Of a stretch of DNA of 9,827 nucleotides, positions 5,666-9,827 are shown one piece after another. The DNA comes from Chloroflexota bacterium (GTDB lineage Bacteria; Chloroflexota; UBA6077). The notes beneath the pieces are model-generated. The model saw only the letters and a program-made list of their open reading frames with translations, was not told the DNA's origin and made no database searches. Where the stretch lies: NCBI GenBank assembly GCA_021788565.1, contig JAJYKO010000129.1:1-9827 (forward strand), in the 5' to 3' direction. The translations under genes and the position numbers were made by a program. How positions within the stretch are numbered: the first letter of the stretch is position 1; the number at the start of each line of letters is the position of its first letter.

Positions 5666-6601
5666 ATGGCTATAAACCTGAAAGAACTGGCCAAGAAGGA
5701 CATTAAGTTCAGCTCCGGCCACCGCCTGTGCACCGGCTGCGGACCGGCCATCATCTCCAAGTGGACGATGCTGGCGGCGGCGGACTACAACGTGGCGATG
5801 AGCAGCGCCACCTGCTGCGTCGAGATCTCATCCGCCGTGTTTCCATACACGAGCTGGAATGGCATCTCCTGGTACCACAACGCTTTCGAGAACGCTGGCG
5901 CCGTCGCTGGCGGTATCGAGGCCACCTACAAGGCGCTCAAGCGCAAGGGCAAGCTGGACAAGGAGTTCAAGTTCATCGCCATGGGCGGTGACGGCGGAAC
6001 CTACGACATCGGCTTCCAGTCGCTGTCGGGCCTGGCGGAGCGCGGCCACAACGTTCTGTATATCGTGTACGACAACAACGCCTATATGAATACCGGCATC
6101 CAGCGCTCGGGCGCGACGCCCAAGTACGCGTGGACCACCACTACCTACGTTGGCGATGCCTACCAGGGCAAGCAGCAGAGGCGTAAGGACCTGGTGTCCA
6201 TCATGGCGGCTCACGACATACCCTACGTTGCCCAGGCCAGCATCGGATACTGGCGCGACTACATGACGAAGGTCCAGAAGGGTCTCCAAGTGGACGGACC
6301 TGCCTTCATCGCCGTCTATGCACCTTGCTGGCGCGGCTGGCGAACCGAGACCAACGAGACCGTGGAGCTCGGCCGCCTGGCCGTGCAGTCTCGCTACTGG
6401 CCGCTGTTCGAGGTGGTCGATGGCAAGTGGGCGATGACCTACGAGCCTCGTGAGACCAAGCCGCTGGCGGACTTCTTGAAGCCTCAGGGGCGCTTCAGCC
6501 ACCTGTTCAGGCCGGGCTACGAGCACCTGATGGCCGACTTCCAGTCCGAAGTTGACTTCAAGTGGGACCAACTCCAGCGTCGCATCGCGTCGAGCAAGTA
6601 G
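5666..6601 (+). CDS. porB: Pyruvate/2-oxoacid:ferredoxin oxidoreductase, beta (TPP-binding) subunit
   Basis: This is the beta subunit, which binds the TPP diphosphate and Mg and carries the proximal 4Fe-4S cluster. In the 311-residue protein the cluster ligands are visible as LCTGCG (Cys22, Cys25), a Cys in ATCCVE (50/51) and YAPCWRGW (Cys221). The TPP motif is MGGDGGTYDIGFQSLSGLAE (106-125), ending in VYDNNAYMNTG (134-144), and IQRSGATP follows. The DNxAYMNTGIQRSGATP segment is the usual pyruvate-type signature. The segment after the last cysteine, normally Pro-containing (PCPTGW or similar), reads CWRGW, which may matter for substrate choice. The ATG at 5666 follows AGGAGAG. The stop TAG is the first triplet of the perfect TAGCTAA array. 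It completes the gamma-delta-alpha-beta operon. Confidence 0.95.
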   Translation: MAINLKELAKKDIKFSSGHRLCTGCGPAIISKWTMLAAADYNVAMSSATCCVEISSAVFPYTSWNGISWYHNAFENAGAVAGGIEATYKALKRKGKLDKEFKFIAMGGDGGTYDIGFQSLSGLAERGHNVLYIVYDNNAYMNTGIQRSGATPKYAWTTTTYVGDAYQGKQQRRKDLVSIMAAHDIPYVAQASIGYWRDYMTKVQKGLQVDGPAFIAVYAPCWRGWRTETNETVELGRLAVQSRYWPLFEVVDGKWAMTYEPRETKPLADFLKPQGRFSHLFRPGYEHLMADFQSEVDFKWDQLQRRIASSK

Positions 6602-6682
6602 CTAATAGCTAATAGCTAATAGCTAATAGCTAATAGCTAATAGCTAATAGCTAATAGCTAATAGCTAATAGCTAATAGCTAG
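6599..6682. repeat. Perfect (TAGCTAA)11 tandem array at the end of porB
   Basis: Eleven exact copies of TAGCTAA (6599-6675) are followed by TAGCTAG (6676-6682). The first TAG is the porB stop codon. Because 7 is not a multiple of 3, the array closes all three forward frames with TAG and TAA, and its reverse complement closes the reverse frames with TAG. The lack of any mutation across 77 nt indicates recent expansion or active homogenisation, and the copy number is likely to vary between strains. Confidence 0.98.
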
Positions 6683-6691
6683 TGGCGGCTA

Positions 6692-6719
6692 GTGATGAGT
6701 CATCAGTGGTCAGCAATCA
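6692..6719. repeat. Short degenerate heptad run before the four-helix-bundle gene
   Basis: GTGATGA, GTCATCA, GTGGTCA, GCAATCA run in 7-bp register. This is a different sequence family from the TAGCTAA units just upstream but has the same period. It lies upstream of the preferred start of the next gene and would encode a low-complexity Ser/Val-rich N-terminus if a GTG at 6682 were used. Confidence 0.5.
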
Positions 6720-6725
6720 GCAAAG

Positions 6726-6750
6726 GGCCAGCCCGAAGCTGATGCTGGCC
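6726..6750. other. Small inverted repeat ahead of the four-helix-bundle gene
   Basis: GGCCAGC (6726-6732) and GCTGGCC (6744-6750) form a perfect 7-bp stem with an 11-nt loop, 12 nt before the preferred ATG. There is no U-tract on either strand, so a terminator is unlikely. It could reduce translation of the gene or be a remnant of the inserted element. Confidence 0.4.
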
Positions 6751-6762
6751 GCTGATGGTAGG

Positions 6763-7137
6763 ATGCCGGGGGATGAGTTGAGGGACTTTCGAGAGCTGAA
6801 AGTGTGGGAAAGGGCTCATCGGTTGACCCTGGCTATCTATAAGGCAACTTCGGCGTTCCCCAAGGAGGAGATGTTTGGCCTGACTAGCCAGATGCGACGG
6901 TGCAGTGCCTCCATTCCTGCGAACATTGCCGAGGGCTGTGGCAGGAGTGGGAATGCAGAACTCTCTCGTTTTCTCGTGATGGCACAAGGCTCAGCCAACG
7001 AACTCGAATATCACCTTCTGCTCTCGCGAGACCTTGGTCTAATGGGCAACCCCGAGCACGACCACCTCGCAAGCGAGGTAATCGAAGTGAAGCGCATGCT
7101 AGTATCGTATACACAAAAGCTGAAAGCCGATGGCTAG
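6763..7137 (+). CDS. Four-helix-bundle protein (TIGR02436 / S23, 23S rRNA intervening-sequence protein family)
   Basis: The 124-residue product has the whole family signature: FRELKVWERAHRLTLAIY (9-26), FPKEEMFGLTSQMRRCSASI (32-51), PANIAEGCGRSGNAELSRFL (52-71) and AQGSANELEYHLLLSRDLGL (74-93). The fold is four antiparallel helices forming a pentamer in known members. The cellular role of stand-alone members is unsettled; relatives occur in 23S rRNA intervening sequences and as accessory proteins of diversity-generating retroelements. It has no evident link to the metabolic genes around it. Its stop TAG is the first triplet of a TAGCTAA array, and another array ends about 80 nt upstream, so it looks like a cargo gene set into the operon. 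The start is uncertain: ATG 6763 fits the family N-terminus but has a poor ribosome site; ATG 6742 or GTG 6682 would add 7 or 27 residues. Confidence 0.9.
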   Translation: MPGDELRDFRELKVWERAHRLTLAIYKATSAFPKEEMFGLTSQMRRCSASIPANIAEGCGRSGNAELSRFLVMAQGSANELEYHLLLSRDLGLMGNPEHDHLASEVIEVKRMLVSYTQKLKADG

Positions 7138-7176
7138 CTAACAGCTAATGGCTAATAGCTAATAGCTAGTAGCTTT
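7135..7176. repeat. TAGCTAA-family heptad array between the four-helix-bundle gene and glcD
   Basis: Six units in register: TAGCTAA, CAGCTAA, TGGCTAA, TAGCTAA, TAGCTAG, TAGCTTT. The first TAG is the stop codon of the four-helix-bundle gene, and the last unit ends 2 nt before the GGAGG ribosome site of glcD. Units are in the same orientation as the perfect array upstream of the gene, so the gene is bracketed by direct repeats. Confidence 0.9.
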
Positions 7177-7190
7177 ACGGAGGCCAGACC

Positions 7191-8594
7191 ATGACTAAAG
7201 AAGAGTTGATCCAGGAACTGGCGAGTATCGTGGGCAGGGAGGACGTTTTCGCCTCCCGCAGGGATCTGTTGGTCTACGAGTACGATTCCACGCCCGATAT
7301 CTTCGAACCCGAGGTGGTGGCGTTTCCAGCTAACGCAGCTGAGGCCTCGGCGGTCATGAAACTGGCCAGGAAAGAGGGGATGACGGTCGTCCCCAGGGGT
7401 GCGGGCACGAACCTTTCAGGCGGCACCCTGACCCTCAAGGGCGGCATCGTGATGGGTGCCAGCCGGATGAACCGGATACTTGAGGTGGACACCGCCGACG
7501 AGCGGGTTACGGTCGAGCCGGGCGTGGTCAACCTCGATCTTCAGAACTTCCTCGCGCCTATGGGCTACCTCTATGCCCCCGATCCGGCCAGTCAGAAGGT
7601 ATCTACGCTGGGCGGAAATACCGGGGAGAACTCTGGCGGTCCCCACTGCTTGAAGTACGGGGTTACCACCAACCACGTTTACGGACTAGAGGCGGTCTTA
7701 CCCAGTGGGGAGGTAATCCACACAGGCGGCTCGTGCGAGGATAACCCCGGCTATGACCTCACGGGTGCCATCGTGGCATCCGAGGGCACCATGGCCTTCG
7801 TCACATCCATGACGCTGCGGATCATGCGCGTTCCTGAGGCGATCAAGACGATGGTCGCCATCTTCGATACCCTGGAGGACGCCGGCAGCGCCGTCTCCGA
7901 CATCATTGCCGAGGGGATCATTCCGGCAACGCTGGAGATCATGGACAAGAAGGTGACCGAGGCGGTAGAGGCCAGCTTCCACTCAGGATATCCCCTCGAC
8001 GCCGAGGGCGTCCTTATCATCGAGTTGGACGGCCTCAAGGATGGCCAGGAGCGTCAGGCCGAGCGGATCATCGAGCGGTGCAAGAAGAACGGCGTTCGCG
8101 ATATCAAGGTAGCCAAGACAAACGAGGAGCGCAACGCCCTCTGGGCCGGTCGCAAGGGAGCCTTCGGCGCCATTGCCCGAATCAGCCCATCCTACTCGGT
8201 GCAGGATGGCACGGTGCCCCGAACCCGGCTGTCAGAGACACTGCGGAAGGTGGTGGAGATCGGCGAGAAGTACCACGTTACCATCGGCAACGTGGCCCAC
8301 GCGGGAGATGGCAACCTCCATCCGCTGATCACGTTCAATCCGAAGGACCCGGAAGAGGTTGCGCGGGTGCACAAGGCCGGCAAGGACATCCTGAAGTTGT
8401 GCGTCGAAATGGGCGGCACCCTGACCGGCGAGCACGGAATCGGCATCGAGAAACAGGACTCCATGTCATTGGTCTTCAACGAAGCCGAAATCGAGAATAT
8501 GGCTCGGGTGAAGAAGGCTTTCGATCCCGGCAACATGCTGAATCCGGACAAGGTGCTGCCCATCAAGCTGGTAGCTCAGGGAGTGGGGGTGTAG
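7191..8594 (+). CDS. glcD: FAD-linked 2-hydroxyacid oxidase, GlcD-like (glycolate oxidase / D-lactate dehydrogenase subunit)
   Basis: This FAD flavoprotein oxidises a 2-hydroxyacid such as glycolate (to glyoxylate) or D-lactate (to pyruvate). The 467-residue protein has a PCMH-type FAD domain (about 35-215) with VVPRGAGTNLSGG (66-78), APDPASQKVSTLGGNTGENS (129-148) and HCLKYG (152-157). The FAD-oxidase C-terminal cap (about 218-458) carries GIIPATLEIMD (242-252), HAGDGNLHP (370-378), GTLTGEHGIGIEK (409-421) and FDPGNMLNPDKVLP (444-457). It aligns end to end from memory with Escherichia coli GlcD, including the FHAGDGN region and the WAGRK segment. The ATG at 7191 follows GGAGG with 7-nt spacing. 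A glcE-like gene starts 2 nt after its stop, so it belongs to a GlcDE(F)-type complex. Glycolate versus D-lactate cannot be told from sequence alone. Confidence 0.93.
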   Translation: MTKEELIQELASIVGREDVFASRRDLLVYEYDSTPDIFEPEVVAFPANAAEASAVMKLARKEGMTVVPRGAGTNLSGGTLTLKGGIVMGASRMNRILEVDTADERVTVEPGVVNLDLQNFLAPMGYLYAPDPASQKVSTLGGNTGENSGGPHCLKYGVTTNHVYGLEAVLPSGEVIHTGGSCEDNPGYDLTGAIVASEGTMAFVTSMTLRIMRVPEAIKTMVAIFDTLEDAGSAVSDIIAEGIIPATLEIMDKKVTEAVEASFHSGYPLDAEGVLIIELDGLKDGQERQAERIIERCKKNGVRDIKVAKTNEERNALWAGRKGAFGAIARISPSYSVQDGTVPRTRLSETLRKVVEIGEKYHVTIGNVAHAGDGNLHPLITFNPKDPEEVARVHKAGKDILKLCVEMGGTLTGEHGIGIEKQDSMSLVFNEAEIENMARVKKAFDPGNMLNPDKVLPIKLVAQGVGV

Positions 8595-8596
8595 CG

Positions 8597-9827
8597 ATGA
8601 CTATCGCGGCGCAAGACCTGGAGGCAACGCGAACGCGGCTGGCGGAGATTGTCGGGAAGGCCGGCGTTACGACCGGCAAGGAAGCCGGGATCTCCTCGGC
8701 TCGCGGTGGGACGGCACAGATCGTGGTGACCCCCACAGATGAGGCCCAGACCGTGGAGGTGGCTCGGCTGGCGAACGCCGAGAAGATTCCGGTGGTGGTC
8801 TGGGGAGGCGGTACGAAACAGGACATAGAGCCGGTTCAGCCTCTTGACGGGATAGTCCTACACACGGTCAAGCTGAACAGCACCATCGAGCTAGACGCCG
8901 ACAACCTCACCGTTACGGTCGGCGCTGGCAAGGTGGTGGACGATCTCCAGAGGGAACTGGCGGGCGTGAAGCTGTTTCTCCCGCTGGACCCCGTGGATTC
9001 CGCGAGGGCGACGATCGGCGGAACCCTCGCCTCCAACAGCAGTGGCCCCAACCGGCTGCTTTACAGAACGGCCCGCGACCTCGTGCTCGGAGTGCGGGTT
9101 GCCACCCCCCTCGGGACCTCGATCCGCGCCGGTGGGAAGACAGTCAAGGATGTGGCCGGCTACGACATGAAGAAGCTGTACATCGGGTCGTGGGGCACAC
9201 TGGGAGCGATCACAGCGGCCACTTTCCGGCTCCTACCCCTCCCCGAAACCCGAGCCACCGTGGCGATGGTGTTTCCTCAACTTTCCAGTGCCTGTGGCGC
9301 GGTATCCGCGCTGCTCGCGTCCTTCATGAGACCCTCTTCGGCAGACCTTCTGAGCGCCGGGGCTATGGCAGCTCCTGTGGCGCAGGGGCTGAGGCTGGGG
9401 TCAGGCGAGTATCTTCTGATGGTGTGCGTGGAGGGCGCGGTGGAAGACACCGAGCGTCAGAAGCGCGAGCTCGCAGAACTGGCCACGAGAAACGGTGCGA
9501 AGGAGATCCTGACCCTCGAGGGGGTGGAGGAGTTGCACGTCTGGCAGCGGCGCAAGGAGCTGTTCGCCGAGGTGCCGGCCGGACAGCCCACTGTTCTGGT
9601 TAAGGGGTCGGTACTGCTCAAGCGAGTGCTCGATTTCACCAGCGGCGTGGTTGCTCTGAAGGACCAGGGACTGCGGTCTGCCTTCGCGGCACACGCCGGC
9701 AACGGCATCGTCTACGCGGCCGTGACGGCGGAGTCCGGCGACGCCGACAGCCTGGTGCCGGCGGTAGAGAGGCTGCAGCGGCTTGCCGCGGATTGCGGCG
9801 GCTTTGCTGTTCCTCAGAGGGTGCCGG
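8597..9827 (+). CDS. glcE: GlcE-like FAD-binding subunit of glycolate oxidase (3' end beyond window)
   Basis: The frame is open from ATG 8597 to the window edge, giving 410 codons with no stop. Residues about 40-215 are a PCMH-type FAD domain: IPVVVWGGGTKQDI (64-77), LFLPLDPVDSARATIGGTLA (126-145), SNSSGPNRLLYRTARDLVLG (146-165) and the GlcE hallmark TVKDVAGYDMKKLYIGSWGT (182-201). A later AAHAGNGIVYAAV (364-376) resembles the GlcE end motif. E. coli GlcE is about 350 residues as I recall, so this is a longer variant, probably near its end at the window edge. GlcE is a second flavin subunit that works with GlcD and the iron-sulfur protein GlcF, which may lie just downstream. It starts 2 nt after glcD, so the two are translationally linked. 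The upstream GGGAGTGGGGG stretch serves as ribosome site. Confidence 0.9.
   Translation, partial: MTIAAQDLEATRTRLAEIVGKAGVTTGKEAGISSARGGTAQIVVTPTDEAQTVEVARLANAEKIPVVVWGGGTKQDIEPVQPLDGIVLHTVKLNSTIELDADNLTVTVGAGKVVDDLQRELAGVKLFLPLDPVDSARATIGGTLASNSSGPNRLLYRTARDLVLGVRVATPLGTSIRAGGKTVKDVAGYDMKKLYIGSWGTLGAITAATFRLLPLPETRATVAMVFPQLSSACGAVSALLASFMRPSSADLLSAGAMAAPVAQGLRLGSGEYLLMVCVEGAVEDTERQKRELAELATRNGAKEILTLEGVEELHVWQRRKELFAEVPAGQPTVLVKGSVLLKRVLDFTSGVVALKDQGLRSAFAAHAGNGIVYAAVTAESGDADSLVPAVERLQRLAADCGGFAVPQRVP

Noticed and set aside
4043..5722. A 559-codon open frame on the minus strand opposite porD-porA
   Set aside because: It is His/Asp/Leu/Gly-rich with no recognisable motif and lies antisense to two unmistakable por genes; in high-G+C DNA such shadow frames are expected.
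5828..6571. A 247-codon minus-strand open frame opposite porB
   Set aside because: It has the same shadow character and no domain signature, and the sense strand encodes a complete PorB.
6599..7176. The tandem TAGCTAA runs as a CRISPR array
   Set aside because: Units are 7 bp and contiguous with no unique spacers, and no cas gene is visible; they are simple tandem repeats.
9190..9603. A 137-codon plus-strand open frame within the right-end region
   Set aside because: It is out of frame with the glcE-like reading frame, which is open from 8597 to the edge and carries clear FAD-domain motifs.

Overview
The window looks like a high-G+C bacterial chromosome segment carrying one compact central-carbon operon and, back to back with it, the start of a thiamin-synthesis operon. 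The taxon cannot be fixed from the sequence. A four-subunit pyruvate:ferredoxin oxidoreductase, GlcD/GlcE flavoproteins, a stand-alone four-helix-bundle gene and many heptanucleotide repeats would fit a Chloroflexota-like or other anaerobic/facultative environmental bacterium; this is a low-confidence guess.

Minus strand, positions 1-1388: a sigma70-like promoter (1360-1388), a TPP riboswitch aptamer (1255-1338), an intrinsic-terminator hairpin (1208-1232), then thiE (thiamin-phosphate synthase) and the first 153 codons of thiG (thiazole synthase), which runs off the left edge. The stretch 1158-1507, which has no gene, is filled by this leader and by the divergent promoters.

Plus strand, positions 1392-9827: a near-consensus promoter (TTGACA, 17-nt spacer, TATATT) leads into an IclR-family regulator. 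Next come a formyltransferase-fold protein resembling the N-terminal hydrolase domain of 10-formyltetrahydrofolate dehydrogenase, the complete porG-porD-porA-porB set (gamma, delta ferredoxin, alpha, beta), a small four-helix-bundle protein gene, glcD, and the first 410 codons of a glcE-like gene cut by the right edge. Spacing is tight (16 nt, a 4-nt overlap, 12 nt, 12 nt, 2 nt), except where heptanucleotide repeat arrays fill the gaps.

How it may work: GlcD/GlcE oxidise a 2-hydroxyacid (glycolate or D-lactate) to a 2-oxoacid. The Por complex oxidatively decarboxylates a 2-oxoacid with CoA, TPP and ferredoxin. The formyltransferase-like protein handles one-carbon/folate units. IclR is the likely pathway regulator. 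The neighbouring TPP-riboswitch-controlled thi genes make the cofactor Por needs.

The most unusual feature is the set of 7-bp-periodic arrays (TAGCTAA family and ACTGAGG family) lying exactly at gene ends. Three genes take their TAG stop codon from the first unit of an array. One array pair brackets the four-helix-bundle gene, and another heptad element has been read into the C-terminus of the IclR regulator.
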